From Streptomyces sp. Ru73 (lineage in GTDB: Bacteria > Actinomycetota > Actinomycetes > Streptomycetales > Streptomycetaceae), in assembly GCF_002920575.1 (NCBI RefSeq), contig NZ_PQSQ01000063.1, positions 1 to 48,744 of the forward strand: 48,744 nt of DNA. The letters are read 5' to 3'. Every line of letters begins with the position of its first letter. Within the stretch, counting starts at the first letter, position 1. The position numbers and the translations under genes are program-made. Of this stretch, positions 25,454 to 33,518 are shown piece by piece. Below the pieces are notes generated by a model, which saw only the letters and a list, made by a program, of their open reading frames with translations, was not told the origin of the DNA and ran no database searches.

Positions 25454-25939
25454 GTGAGCGGCAAGGGCGCACCCGAACTGTCCGTGAAGAACTGTGGCGA
25501 CCTGCGGGTGGCCGTCATCGCGGCCCAGTGGCACACACAGGTCATGGACGGACTGGTGAACGGCGCGCTGCGCGCCCTGACCGAGCTGGGCATCGACGAG
25601 CCGACCCTGCTCCGCGTGCCGGGCAGCTTCGAGCTGCCGGTCGTCGCCAAGGTGCTGGCCGGCCGCGGATACGACGCGATCGTCGCGCTCGGCGTGGTCA
25701 TCCGCGGCGGCACCCCGCACTTCGACTACGTCTGCCAGGGCGTCACCCAGGGCCTGACCCAGGTCTCCGTCGACACCGGTGTGCCCATCGGCTTCGGCGT
25801 GCTGACCTGCGACGACGAGCAGCAGGCACTGGACCGTGCGGGCCTCGAGGGCTCCAGCGAGGACAAGGGCCACGAGGCGGTCACCGCGGCCGTCGCCACC
25901 GCCGCCACGCTCCGTTCCGTATCCGAACCCTGGCGCTGA
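25454..25939 (+). CDS. ribH: 6,7-dimethyl-8-ribityllumazine synthase
   Basis: A 161-residue protein with the family's motifs: VAVIAAQWHTQVMDGLVNGA, RVPGSFELPVVAK (active-site loop), ALGVVIRGGTPHFDYVC with the catalytic His, and IGFGVLTCDDEQQALDRAG. It condenses the ribAB and ribD products into the lumazine that ribE uses, as an icosahedral or pentameric assembly. GTG with GAGGAG six bases upstream is the start. It closes the riboflavin operon, but no terminator precedes hisE 34 bases later. Confidence 0.96.
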   Translation: MSGKGAPELSVKNCGDLRVAVIAAQWHTQVMDGLVNGALRALTELGIDEPTLLRVPGSFELPVVAKVLAGRGYDAIVALGVVIRGGTPHFDYVCQGVTQGLTQVSVDTGVPIGFGVLTCDDEQQALDRAGLEGSSEDKGHEAVTAAVATAATLRSVSEPWR

Positions 25940-25973
25940 GCCGGGGCGGGCGACCGCTAGGGTGGGTACCACC

Positions 25974-26246
25974 ATGTCCAAGAAGACGTTCGAGGAGCTC
26001 TTCGCCGAGCTCCAGCAGAAGGCCGCCACCGGCGACCCCGCCACTTCCCGCACCGCCGAACTGGTCCAGTCCGGCGTCCATGCGATCGGCAAGAAGGTCG
26101 TCGAAGAGGCCGCCGAGGTGTGGATGGCGGCGGAGTACGAGTCGCACGACGCCGCCGCCGAGGAGATCTCCCAGCTCCTCTACCACCTTCAGGTGATGAT
26201 GGTCGCCAAGGGCATCAGCCTTGACGACGTCTACGCCCACCTCTGA
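25974..26246 (+). CDS. hisE: Phosphoribosyl-ATP diphosphatase
   Basis: A 90-residue all-helical MazG-like enzyme, second step of histidine synthesis, converting PR-ATP to PR-AMP. FEELFAELQQKAATGDPATSRTAEL and the acidic KKVVEEAAEVWMAAE helix carry the metal-binding Glu/Asp residues; length is normal. It is 53 bases before hisG. With no terminator between ribH and hisE, some readthrough from the riboflavin operon is likely, which would place hisEG partly under the FMN riboswitch. Confidence 0.95.
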   Translation: MSKKTFEELFAELQQKAATGDPATSRTAELVQSGVHAIGKKVVEEAAEVWMAAEYESHDAAAEEISQLLYHLQVMMVAKGISLDDVYAHL

Positions 26247-26299
26247 TCACCCCGTTTCTCCACCCGCCTTTTCTCCCTCCCGCAAAGGAAATCTCTCTC

Positions 26300-27148
26300 A
26301 TGCTGCGCATCGCCGTCCCCAACAAGGGTTCACTGTCCGAGCCTGCGTCGGCGATGCTCCATGAGGCCGGCTACCGCCAGCGCAAGGACCGCAGGGAGCT
26401 GGTCCTGGTCGACGCGGAGAACGAGGTCGAGTTCTTCTTCCTGCGCCCGCGCGACATCGCGGTCTACGTCGGCTCCGGCAAGCTCGACATCGGCATCACC
26501 GGGCGCGACCTGCTGCTGGACTCCGGCGCCGAGGCCGAGGAGATCATGCAGCTCGGCTTCGCCGGCTCCACCTTCCGGTACGCCACCACGCCCGGCACCG
26601 CCAAGGACGTCAAGGAGTTCGGCGGCATGACCGTCGCCACCTCCTTCTCCGGCCTGGTCAAGCAGCACCTCGCCGACAACGGCGTGGACGCCTCCGTCGT
26701 GCACCTCGACGGCGCGGTGGAGACCGCCATCCAGCTCGGCGTCGCCGAGATCATCGCGGACGTCGTGGAGACCGGCACCACCCTGCGCAACGCCGGCCTG
26801 GAGATCATCGGCGAGCCGATCCTGAAGTCCGAGGCCGTCGTCATCCGCGGCAAGGACGCCTCCGTCGACGACCCGAAGGTGCAGCAGTTCCTCCGCCGCA
26901 TGCAGGGCGTCCTGGTGGCCCGCCGCTACGTGATGATGGACTACGACATCCGCGTGGAGCACGTCGAGAAGGCCGTCGCGCTCACCCCGGGCCTGGAGTC
27001 CCCGACCGTCTCCCCGCTGCACCACGAGGGCTGGGTCGCGGTCCGCTCGATGGTCCCCTCCAAGGACGCCCAGCGCATCATGGACGAGCTCTACGACCTC
27101 GGTGCCCGCGCGATCCTGACCACCGGCATCCACGCCTGCCGCCTCTGA
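26300..27148 (+). CDS. hisG: ATP phosphoribosyltransferase, long form
   Basis: A 282-residue enzyme for the committed step of histidine synthesis (ATP + PRPP). The catalytic domain spans about residues 1-205, with the signature GVAEIIADVVETGTTLRNAGLEII near 150-175. The C-terminal ACT-like regulatory domain (ARRYVMMDYDIRVEHVEKAVALTPG to the HACRL end) is present, so it should be histidine-inhibited and independent of HisZ. AAAGGAAA precedes the ATG. A hairpin closes the unit. Confidence 0.96.
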   Translation: MLRIAVPNKGSLSEPASAMLHEAGYRQRKDRRELVLVDAENEVEFFFLRPRDIAVYVGSGKLDIGITGRDLLLDSGAEAEEIMQLGFAGSTFRYATTPGTAKDVKEFGGMTVATSFSGLVKQHLADNGVDASVVHLDGAVETAIQLGVAEIIADVVETGTTLRNAGLEIIGEPILKSEAVVIRGKDASVDDPKVQQFLRRMQGVLVARRYVMMDYDIRVEHVEKAVALTPGLESPTVSPLHHEGWVAVRSMVPSKDAQRIMDELYDLGARAILTTGIHACRL

Positions 27149-27160
27149 CCGTCCACCGGG

Positions 27161-27189
27161 CCGTACGTACCCGCACGGCGTACGTACGG
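27161..27189 (+). terminator. Hairpin after hisG
   Basis: CCGTACGTAC (27161-27170) pairs with GTACGTACGG (27180-27189) around a nine-base loop, 13 bases after the hisG stop. Confidence 0.65.
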
Positions 27190-27224
27190 TCCGTCCAGCC
27201 ACCCCCGCCACGGAAGACGACGAC

Positions 27225-27674
27225 GTGTCCGCGCCCCTGCCCGACCTGCCGGTGACCTTCCGGCCCGCCCGCACCCGTGCCGTCCTGTACGTCGTCGGCA
27301 TCGCCCAGCTGGTGGCCCTCACGGTCATCGCGTTCCTGCTGCCGGCCCTCAGCGGCGGCGAGCGGATCAGCTTCGTGATCACCGGCCTGCTGGTGCTGGC
27401 CGTCCTGCTGCTGCTCGCCCGGCCCAAGGTCGTCGCCACCGAGCGCGGCGTCACCGTCGTCAACCTCACGACCAAGCGCGAGCTGGCCTGGGCCGAGGTC
27501 CTGCGGGTGAACCTGCGGGTCGGCGACGCCTGGGTCCACCTCGACCTCGCCGACGGCACCAGCCTCCCCGCCATGGGCATCCAGCCCGGCATCGCCAAGG
27601 AACAGGCCGTCCAGGACGCCCGTACGCTGCGGCTCCTCGCCGAGACGCACGGCACCGGCGACCACACCCGCTGA
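27225..27674 (+). CDS. Membrane-anchored bacterial PH-domain protein
   Basis: A 149-residue protein with two hydrophobic segments (about residues 20-42 and 50-66) followed by a compact beta-rich domain (RPKVVATERGVTVVNLTTKRELAWAEVLRVNLRVGDAWVHLDL) of the bacterial PH (bPH6-like) type. Such proteins sit in the membrane with the PH-like domain in the cytoplasm; their roles are mostly unknown. The gene follows hisG by 76 bases in the same direction, as is usual in streptomycetes, but a hairpin lies between. GTG start, weak GGAAG upstream. Confidence 0.82.
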   Translation: MSAPLPDLPVTFRPARTRAVLYVVGIAQLVALTVIAFLLPALSGGERISFVITGLLVLAVLLLLARPKVVATERGVTVVNLTTKRELAWAEVLRVNLRVGDAWVHLDLADGTSLPAMGIQPGIAKEQAVQDARTLRLLAETHGTGDHTR

Positions 27675-27780
27675 GCCGGCCGGCCCCGTACGCATCCGGC
27701 CGGAGCGTGGCGTGCGGCGTACCGCACGCCCGTCGGCTCTCCCGCTGCCGCGCCCGGCCTGATTACTCTGTAGCCCGGGG

Positions 27781-27908
27781 CCGCCCCGCGCCCCGCCCCC
27801 TCGCGGGGACCCTGCGACCCGAGGAGTGACTCCTTCCAGCAATGGACGGATCGTCCTGTAGTACCTGCGCCGCCCCTCCCGGACAGCGCCCGCGTCCCGC
27901 GGCTGTCC
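27781..27908 (+). promoter_or_regulatory. Hairpin-rich leader upstream of the CNNM/CorC genes
   Basis: Four hairpins follow one another in 120 bases: CCCCGC/GCGGGG (27791-27808), AGGAG/CTCCT (27822-27834), GGACG/CGTCC (27844-27856), and a bulged stem of 6 plus 5 pairs (27881-27908, GGACAG...CTGTCC). The last ends eleven bases before the GGAGG ribosome site at 27919-27923. It looks like a structured 5' leader; it does not match the M-box as I know it. Confidence 0.4.
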
Positions 27909-27930
27909 CGAGCACCACGGAGGCGGCGGC

Positions 27931-29286
27931 ATGACAGTCCCCCTGCTGCTGCTCGCCGCGGCCTTCGTGCTGATCCTGGCGAACGGCTTCTTCGTGGCCG
28001 CGGAGTTCGGCCTCGTCACCGTGGAGAAGGCGGCGGCCGAGCGGGCCGCCGAGGCCGGTGACCGCCGGGCCCGTACGGTCGTCACCGCGCTGCGCGAGCT
28101 CTCCTTCCAGCTCTCCGGCACCCAGCTGGGCATCACCATCACCTCCCTGGTGGTCGGCATGCTCGCCGAGCCCGCCCTCGCCGAGCTGCTCGGCGGGCCG
28201 CTCGCCGCGCTCGGACTGCCCGCCGGCGCCGTGCCCGGCATCGCCGTCGTCCTCGGCATGCTGCTGGCCTCCGCCGTCCAGATGGTGATCGGCGAACTGG
28301 TCCCGAAGAACTGGGCGGTCTCCAAGCCGCTCACCGTCGCCCGCTTCGTCGCCGGCCCGCAGAACGCCTTCTCGCGCTTCTTCCGCCCGGTCATCGCGCT
28401 GCTCAACACCGTGGCCAACCGCCTCGTGCGGGCCCTCGGCGTCGAGCCCACCGACGAGCTGGCCTCGGCCCGCACCCCCGGCGAACTGGTCTCGCTGGCC
28501 CGGCACTCCGCGCAGGCCGGCGCCATCGAGCAGGACACCGCCGACCTCTTCGTGCGGACCCTCTCGCTCGGCGAGCTGACCGCGGAGAACGTGATGACCC
28601 CGCGGGTACGGGTCTCCGCGCTGCAGTCCTCCGCGACCGCCGAGGACGTGGTGAACCTCACCCGTGCCACGGGCCTGTCCCGCTTCCCCGTCTACCACAC
28701 CCGGATCGACGAGGTCGTCGGCATGGTCCACCTCAAGGACGCGCTCGCCGTGCCCGCCGAGGACCGGCTGCGCACCCCCGTCGGCCGGATAACGGTCGCG
28801 CCGCTGCTGGTCCCGGAGAGCCTGCCGGTGCAGCCCCTGCTGGAGCGGCTGCGCAGCGAACAGCCGATCGCCGTGGTCGTCGACGAGTACGGCGGCACGG
28901 CCGGCGTGGTGACCCTGGAGGACATCATCGAAGAGCTGGTCGGCGAGGTGCGCGACGAGCACGACCACGCGGACCTGCCGGAACTGGTGCTCGCACCCGC
29001 CGAGGACGGCCACCCCGCCTGGGACGCCGACGGCGGCTGCCGGGTCGACACCCTCCGCAGGATCGGGCTGACCGCGCCGGACGGCCCGTACGAGACCGTG
29101 GCCGGACTGGTCGCCCACATACTCGGCCGGATCCCCGCGCCGGGGGACACCGCCGAACTGGACGGCTGGCGGCTGCGGGTGCGGCTGGTCGCCCACCACC
29201 GCGCCGACCGGGTGCGGCTGATACGGACCGGGCCGGTGCCGAGCGCCGTGCCCGCGGCCGCCGGCGAGACGGCAGGTGCCCGATGA
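27931..29286 (+). CDS. CNNM/CorC-type hemolysin-family transporter, full length
   Basis: A 451-residue membrane protein. The N-terminal CNNM (DUF21) domain has four hydrophobic segments (opening LILANGFFVAAEFGLVTVEKA and the later MVIGELVPKNWAVSKP). A CBS pair spans about residues 205-335 (NVMTPRVRVSALQ; GTAGVVTLEDIIEELVGEV), and a C-terminal CorC/HlyC domain spans about 350-440. CNNM/CorC proteins export Mg2+ (or Co2+), with ATP-Mg bound at the CBS pair. The gene starts the pair with the next gene, which it overlaps by four bases, behind a structured leader. Confidence 0.9.
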   Translation: MTVPLLLLAAAFVLILANGFFVAAEFGLVTVEKAAAERAAEAGDRRARTVVTALRELSFQLSGTQLGITITSLVVGMLAEPALAELLGGPLAALGLPAGAVPGIAVVLGMLLASAVQMVIGELVPKNWAVSKPLTVARFVAGPQNAFSRFFRPVIALLNTVANRLVRALGVEPTDELASARTPGELVSLARHSAQAGAIEQDTADLFVRTLSLGELTAENVMTPRVRVSALQSSATAEDVVNLTRATGLSRFPVYHTRIDEVVGMVHLKDALAVPAEDRLRTPVGRITVAPLLVPESLPVQPLLERLRSEQPIAVVVDEYGGTAGVVTLEDIIEELVGEVRDEHDHADLPELVLAPAEDGHPAWDADGGCRVDTLRRIGLTAPDGPYETVAGLVAHILGRIPAPGDTAELDGWRLRVRLVAHHRADRVRLIRTGPVPSAVPAAAGETAGAR

Positions 29287-30404
29287 GCGCGCTGCAGCTG
29301 TTCTTCGCCGCCCTCCTCGTACTCGCCAACGGCTTCTTCGTCGGCGCCGAGTTCGCGCTGGTCTCCGTACGCCGCAGCCAGATCGAACCGCTCGCCTCCG
29401 AGGGCTCGAAGCGGGCGAAGCGGGTGCTGTACGGCCTGGAGAACCTCCCGCAGATGATGGCCGCCGCACAGTTCGGCATCACCGTCTGCTCGCTGACGCT
29501 CGGCGCGGTGGCCGAGCCGACCGTGGCCCGCCTCCTGGAGCCGCTCTTCCACGCCGTCCACCTCCCCGAGGCGCTGATCCACCCGCTGGGCTACGCCATC
29601 GCGCTCGCCCTGGTGGTCTTCCTGCACCTGGTCATCGGCGAGATGGTGCCGAAGAACCTGGCCATGGCGGCACCGGAGAAGACCGCCCTGTGGTTCAGCC
29701 CCGGGCTGGTCGTCTTCGCCCGGATGTGCCGGCCGGTCACCGCCCTGCTGGGCGCCTGCGCCCGCGGCATCCTGCGGCTCTTCCGCGTGGAGCCCAAGGA
29801 CGAGGTCGAGGCGGTCTTCACCACCGAGCAGCTCACCCACCTCGTGGCCGACGCGGGCCAGGCCGGGCTGCTGGAGCCGGCCGAGCAGGAACGCCTCTCC
29901 GACGCCCTGGAGCTGGGCCGCCGCCCGGTCACCGACGTCCTGATCGACCGTGCCGCGCTGGTCACCGTCGATCCGTCCGTCACGCCCCGGCAGGTCGAGG
30001 AGCTGACCGTGAAGACGGGCTACTCCCGCTTCCCGGTCTGCGCGCCGGGCGGCGCGTACATGGGCTACCTGCACGTGAAGGACGTACTGGACCTGGAGGA
30101 GCGGGACCGCGCCGTACCGCAGCACGTCTGGCACCCGATGACCACGCTGCGCGCCGAACTCCCGCTGGACGACGCGCTGACGGCGATGCGCCGCGCCGCC
30201 TCGCACCTCGCGGCGGTCTCCGACGGCACGGGCCGCACGCTCGGCCTGGTCGCCCTGGAGGACGTGCTGGAGAAGCTGGTCGGCGAGGTCCGCGACCCGG
30301 CCCACCGCGACCAGGAAGGGCCGGCCCGCATCGGCGGACCGCGCGGCGCGGGCGAGCCCCGGCCTGAGGAAGTGCAGCCGGGGGAGCGGGCGCTGGCGGG
30401 CTGA
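29283..30404 (+). CDS. CNNM/CorC-type hemolysin-family transporter, short form
   Basis: A 373-residue paralogue of the preceding protein: a CNNM domain (VLANGFFVGAEFALVSVRRSQ; LVIGEMVPKNLAMAAPEK), then a CBS pair (about 205-330). It ends soon after VALEDVLEKLVGEV and therefore lacks the CorC/HlyC domain found in its partner. The tight ATGA overlap and the different tails suggest that the two work as a heteromer in divalent-cation export; that is inference. A hairpin with a short T run follows. Confidence 0.9.
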   Translation: MSALQLFFAALLVLANGFFVGAEFALVSVRRSQIEPLASEGSKRAKRVLYGLENLPQMMAAAQFGITVCSLTLGAVAEPTVARLLEPLFHAVHLPEALIHPLGYAIALALVVFLHLVIGEMVPKNLAMAAPEKTALWFSPGLVVFARMCRPVTALLGACARGILRLFRVEPKDEVEAVFTTEQLTHLVADAGQAGLLEPAEQERLSDALELGRRPVTDVLIDRAALVTVDPSVTPRQVEELTVKTGYSRFPVCAPGGAYMGYLHVKDVLDLEERDRAVPQHVWHPMTTLRAELPLDDALTAMRRAASHLAAVSDGTGRTLGLVALEDVLEKLVGEVRDPAHRDQEGPARIGGPRGAGEPRPEEVQPGERALAG

Positions 30405-30419
30405 CGTCCGCAGCCGAGC

Positions 30420-30460
30420 GGGGCGGGTCCGGGCAGCCGGGTCCGCCCCGCCGGCCTTTT
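30420..30460. terminator. Bidirectional hairpin with T run
   Basis: GGGGCGG (30420-30426) pairs with CCGCCCC (30443-30449), with CCGG pairing possible inside, followed by TTTT at 30457-30460. It separates the CNNM pair from the convergent ATPase gene. Confidence 0.65.
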
Positions 30461-30493
30461 ATGCGCGGGTCACGCCCCCGGGGCCGGTGCGGG

Positions 30494-32383
30494 TCACGCC
30501 CCCAGGTCCGGTGCCGGGCCGCCGCGGCCCGACAGCACCTCGCCGTACGCCTGCATCAGGTCCGGCAGCCGCAGCGTCGACAGGTCCTCGCGGGACGGCG
30601 TGCCCGCCCACGTCGACAGCCGCAGGTCGCGGTACGCACAGCTCTTCTCGTACAGGGTGCGCAGGAAGCGGCCGTTGCCCAGCTCGTCGATCCAGCCCTG
30701 GTCCACGACGTGCCCGGCGATGCTGCGCAGCTCGTCCAGCGACTCCTCGTCCCACCGGTCGCCGTTGTCCGCGGCCAGCACCTCGCCGATGGCCGTCAGC
30801 TCCAGCGGCCGGTAACTGGGGAAGTCCACCCGGGTGGTGAAGCGCGAGGAGAGCCCGGGGTTCGCGGCCAGCAGCCGGTCCATGCCCTCCGGATACCCGG
30901 CGAGGATCACCACGAGCCGGTCGCGGTTGTCCTCCGCGCGCTTCAGCAGCACCTGCAGCGCCTCGTCGCCGTACGCGTCGCCCTTGGTGTAGCCGGAGTT
31001 GGAGAGCGAGTACGCCTCGTCGACGAAGAGCACGCCGCCCAGCGCCGAGTCGATCAGCTCGTTCGCCTTCACCGCCGTCTGGCCGAGGAACTCGCCCACC
31101 AGGTCGGCGCGCTGGGCCTCCACGAGGTGGTCGCCGCCGAGCAGCCCCAGCGCGTAGAAGACCCGCCCGAGTATCCGGGCCACGGTCGTCTTGCCGGTGC
31201 CCGAGGGGCCCGAGAAGACGAAGTGCCGCTTCGGGGGCTGCACGGGCAGCCCCTGCCCGGCCCGCAGCCGCGCCATCCGCAGCTGTGCCGACAGCGCCCG
31301 CACCTGCCGCTTCACCGGCTCCAGGCCGACCATCCGCTCCAGCTCCTGGAGCGCCTGCTCCAGCAGGACGGGGTCGGCGGGCCCGGGCGGCAGCTGATCG
31401 CCGCCGCGCTGCTCCGGCACGCGCTTGAAGCGGGCAGGGCCCGCACTGCCGGCGGCCGGCGTGCCGAGCAGATCGGTGTCGTCGGGGCCCTCCGGGTCGG
31501 CCGTCGCCAGCAGCTCCCGGCCGTCCACCGGGTCCAGCGGCGCCAGCGGATCCAGGTCACCGGCGTTCTCCTGCCCGAGCCCGGCCGACACGGTGGCCAG
31601 GTCGGCGCCCTCCTCCAGCCCGTCGCACTCGGCGATGGCCGCGAGCCGGGCCGCGGTGTCCATGAAGGCCGGATCCACGCGGTGAACGGCGCGATACAGC
31701 GGGAGGGCCGCCGCGCTGCGGCCCGTGCCCTCGTGCGCCCGCGCCAGCCAGTAGCGCAGCTCCTTGCGCTGCGGCTGCTCGCTGCGGCACCGCATCAGCG
31801 CGGCCGACAGCAGCGGCTCGGCCTGTCCGTACATCTCCAGCCGGACCCGCGCCATGCCGCCGAACAGCCCCGACTCGATGCCCAGCAGCGGGTCGTCGAG
31901 CAGCGGCTCGGTGTGCCGCACGAGCTGCTCCCAGTCCTTGACCAGGTACGCGCGGCAGGCGTGCAGGAAACGTACCTGCGGATCGGCGTCGACCGGCGGG
32001 CAGCCGGCCAGCGCCTGGTCCAGCTCCGCGACATGCCGGCCGTCCAGCCAGTGCGAGGCGTGCGCGAGCAGCAGGTCGCGGCCGGTCTCCAGCACCGGCT
32101 GCACCCACCAGCCCAGCCAGTACCAGGAGTTCAGGGTGCGGCGGTGGCGGGCGCGCTGCTCGCCGAAGCGGTCGCGGTGCCGGTACATCCGCAGCAGCGC
32201 CGTGGTGGTGTCGGCGCGCAGCGCGTGCAGCCCGAGCCAGGCGTCCGCCATCGAAGGGTCGATCCGCACCGCGGCCCGGAACTCCTCCTCGGCCTGCGCG
32301 TACGCGCCCATGGTGTACGCGTCCACCGCGCGCAGCCAGGCGAGTTCGGCCGGGGCCGCCGTGCCCTGCGCGCCACAATCCAT
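30494..32383 (-). CDS. EccA/CbxX-type AAA+ ATPase with N-terminal TPR-like region
   Basis: A 629-residue cytoplasmic protein. The N-terminal 290 residues are TPR-like helices (ELAWLRAVDAYTMGAYAQAEEEFRAAVRIDP and similar pairs). An acidic linker follows, then a CbxX/CfqX-type AAA+ domain with Walker A GPSGTGKTT (about 391-399), Walker B GVLFVDEAYSLS (about 449-460) and the STWAGTPSREDL tail. The layout is that of EccA from type VII secretion and of SpoVK-like proteins. No ESX gene (EsxA/B, EccB-E, mycosin) is nearby. The ATG is preceded by GGGGGA; the frame extends far upstream without better signals. Confidence 0.85.
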   Translation of the reverse strand: MDCGAQGTAAPAELAWLRAVDAYTMGAYAQAEEEFRAAVRIDPSMADAWLGLHALRADTTTALLRMYRHRDRFGEQRARHRRTLNSWYWLGWWVQPVLETGRDLLLAHASHWLDGRHVAELDQALAGCPPVDADPQVRFLHACRAYLVKDWEQLVRHTEPLLDDPLLGIESGLFGGMARVRLEMYGQAEPLLSAALMRCRSEQPQRKELRYWLARAHEGTGRSAAALPLYRAVHRVDPAFMDTAARLAAIAECDGLEEGADLATVSAGLGQENAGDLDPLAPLDPVDGRELLATADPEGPDDTDLLGTPAAGSAGPARFKRVPEQRGGDQLPPGPADPVLLEQALQELERMVGLEPVKRQVRALSAQLRMARLRAGQGLPVQPPKRHFVFSGPSGTGKTTVARILGRVFYALGLLGGDHLVEAQRADLVGEFLGQTAVKANELIDSALGGVLFVDEAYSLSNSGYTKGDAYGDEALQVLLKRAEDNRDRLVVILAGYPEGMDRLLAANPGLSSRFTTRVDFPSYRPLELTAIGEVLAADNGDRWDEESLDELRSIAGHVVDQGWIDELGNGRFLRTLYEKSCAYRDLRLSTWAGTPSREDLSTLRLPDLMQAYGEVLSGRGGPAPDLGA

Positions 32384-32461
32384 CCTGTCCCCCACAAAAG
32401 ATCCCCCGCGCGGTGCCCGCCAGGTGGCTACCCGGGAGCAGCGTGATCGAAGCAGCGTGCT

Positions 32462-32653
32462 GTGGACGGGATGTGCACGCCGTCGCGCGCCCGTGGGAAG
32501 CGTGTCCTCGGGTGGCACGAACTGGCATCGTACCTGCGGCGCGTACGGCTGCCGAAGAGGGGCGCAGCGGGGAAGCTGGGACTCGGCGGCGCGAAGGGGC
32601 CGGTGACCCAGGGTGAGGGGGAAGCGGCGCGAAGCGCGGGATTCGGGGGATGA
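32462..32653 (+). CDS. Possible small basic protein (uncertain)
   Basis: A 63-codon frame starting with GTG, rich in Arg, Lys and Gly (VLGWHELASYLRRVRLPKRG core). It ends nine bases before a strong hairpin, which is the position expected for a terminator of this reading frame. By eye about 80% of third positions are G or C, lower than in neighbouring genes, and there is no convincing ribosome site. I do not recognise it. It may be chance; the 468-base gene-free stretch (32384-32851) otherwise holds only two hairpins. Confidence 0.2.
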   Translation: MDGMCTPSRARGKRVLGWHELASYLRRVRLPKRGAAGKLGLGGAKGPVTQGEGEAARSAGFGG

Positions 32654-32661
32654 GGACAGAA

Positions 32662-32699
32662 CGAAGCCCCCGATCACGGGGGAACAACCGGGGGCTTCG
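32662..32699 (+). terminator. Strong hairpin in the ATPase-kinase gap
   Basis: CGAAGCCCCCG (32662-32672) pairs with CGGGGGCTTCG (32689-32699); an alternative inner CCCCCG/CGGGGG pairing also exists. A second small hairpin, GCCGAGT/ACTCGGC, lies at 32765-32784 and may end the minus-strand kinase transcript. Confidence 0.6.
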
Positions 32700-32851
32700 C
32701 GTCTGCGAGCGGTCCGTCAGAACCGCACATTGAGAACGTAAGTCCTGTACGGCCCCCAGGTCAAGCCGAGTTGGGGCACTCGGCGGGACCCTGTCGGCCC
32801 GGCTCGGCGCACCGGCCCCGGCCGGTCACGGAGTGTGAAGGATTGGGGGAG

Positions 32852-33502
32852 TCAACGCGCGTCCACCGGCCTCGTGTGCCACTCGTACCCCGTCCGCCCC
32901 TGGGAAACCAGGAGATCCGCATGAGGGCGGGAGGGGTCGGCCGCGAAATGCGCGCGCTCCGCCGGAATCCAGCCATCCCAGAAGGTGGCGAGCCCCGGCC
33001 CGTCCCGCCGCCTTCCCCGTGCCCAGGCGGTGTCCTCGGGCAGCTCCATCCACAGCAGGCACGCCAGGTGCGGACGGAGGGCACGCCGGCCGGCCCCGAC
33101 GCCCTCCAGCAGCACGACCGGGGCGGGCGCCAGCGTGCGCTCCCGCGCGAAGCGCCGGTGCACCCAGTCGTACACGCCGTACCGCGCGCTCCGCCCTTCG
33201 GAGAACGGTTCGATCACCTGTTCCCGCAGCCGCCCGTCCCACGCAAAGAGCTCGTCGTGCGTCGCCAGATCGTCCAGGTGGATGACGGGGGCGGTCGCTT
33301 CCGCCGCGGCCGCCAGGCCGTGGCCCGTCCCCGCCCCCGAGGCGCCCGTCCCCAGCGCCGCCGCCAGCCGCCCCGCGAACGTGCTCTTCCCCGAGCCCGC
33401 GTGCCCGTCCACCGCCACCAGGCGCACCGGACCGCAGGAGGGGGGCAGGGCGCGCAGACGCGCGGCGAGCGCGGCCAGGCCGTGATCGGCGGGACGTTCC
33501 AT
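32852..33502 (-). CDS. P-loop (uridine-kinase-like) nucleoside/sugar kinase
   Basis: A 216-residue P-loop protein with Walker A AVDGHAGSGKSTFAGRL near residue 35, VIHLDDLATHDELFAWDGRL (acidic substrate-binding/Walker B-like stretch), VYDWVHRRFARE and VVLLEGVGAGRRAL. The arrangement matches the uridine kinase/phosphoribulokinase-like family, in which actinobacterial members of this length are usually uncharacterised. The phosphate acceptor is unknown. The ATG has a GGGACG upstream on the minus strand. It is divergent from the C39-like peptidase gene, with a DasR-like site 16 bases before its start codon. Confidence 0.8.
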   Translation of the reverse strand: MERPADHGLAALAARLRALPPSCGPVRLVAVDGHAGSGKSTFAGRLAAALGTGASGAGTGHGLAAAAEATAPVIHLDDLATHDELFAWDGRLREQVIEPFSEGRSARYGVYDWVHRRFARERTLAPAPVVLLEGVGAGRRALRPHLACLLWMELPEDTAWARGRRRDGPGLATFWDGWIPAERAHFAADPSRPHADLLVSQGRTGYEWHTRPVDAR

Positions 33503-33518
33503 CACGCCAGCGTACGTC

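Noticed and set aside
27781..27930. M-box or yybP-ykoY riboswitch
   Set aside because: The leader is hairpin-rich but lacks the conserved core sequences I know for either class, so only a generic structured leader is claimed.
32690..32757. tRNA-like segment bounded by GGGGGC and GCCCCC
   Set aside because: There is no T-loop consensus, no T33 in a seven-base anticodon loop, and the length is too short. Its 5' arm already pairs with the upstream terminator.
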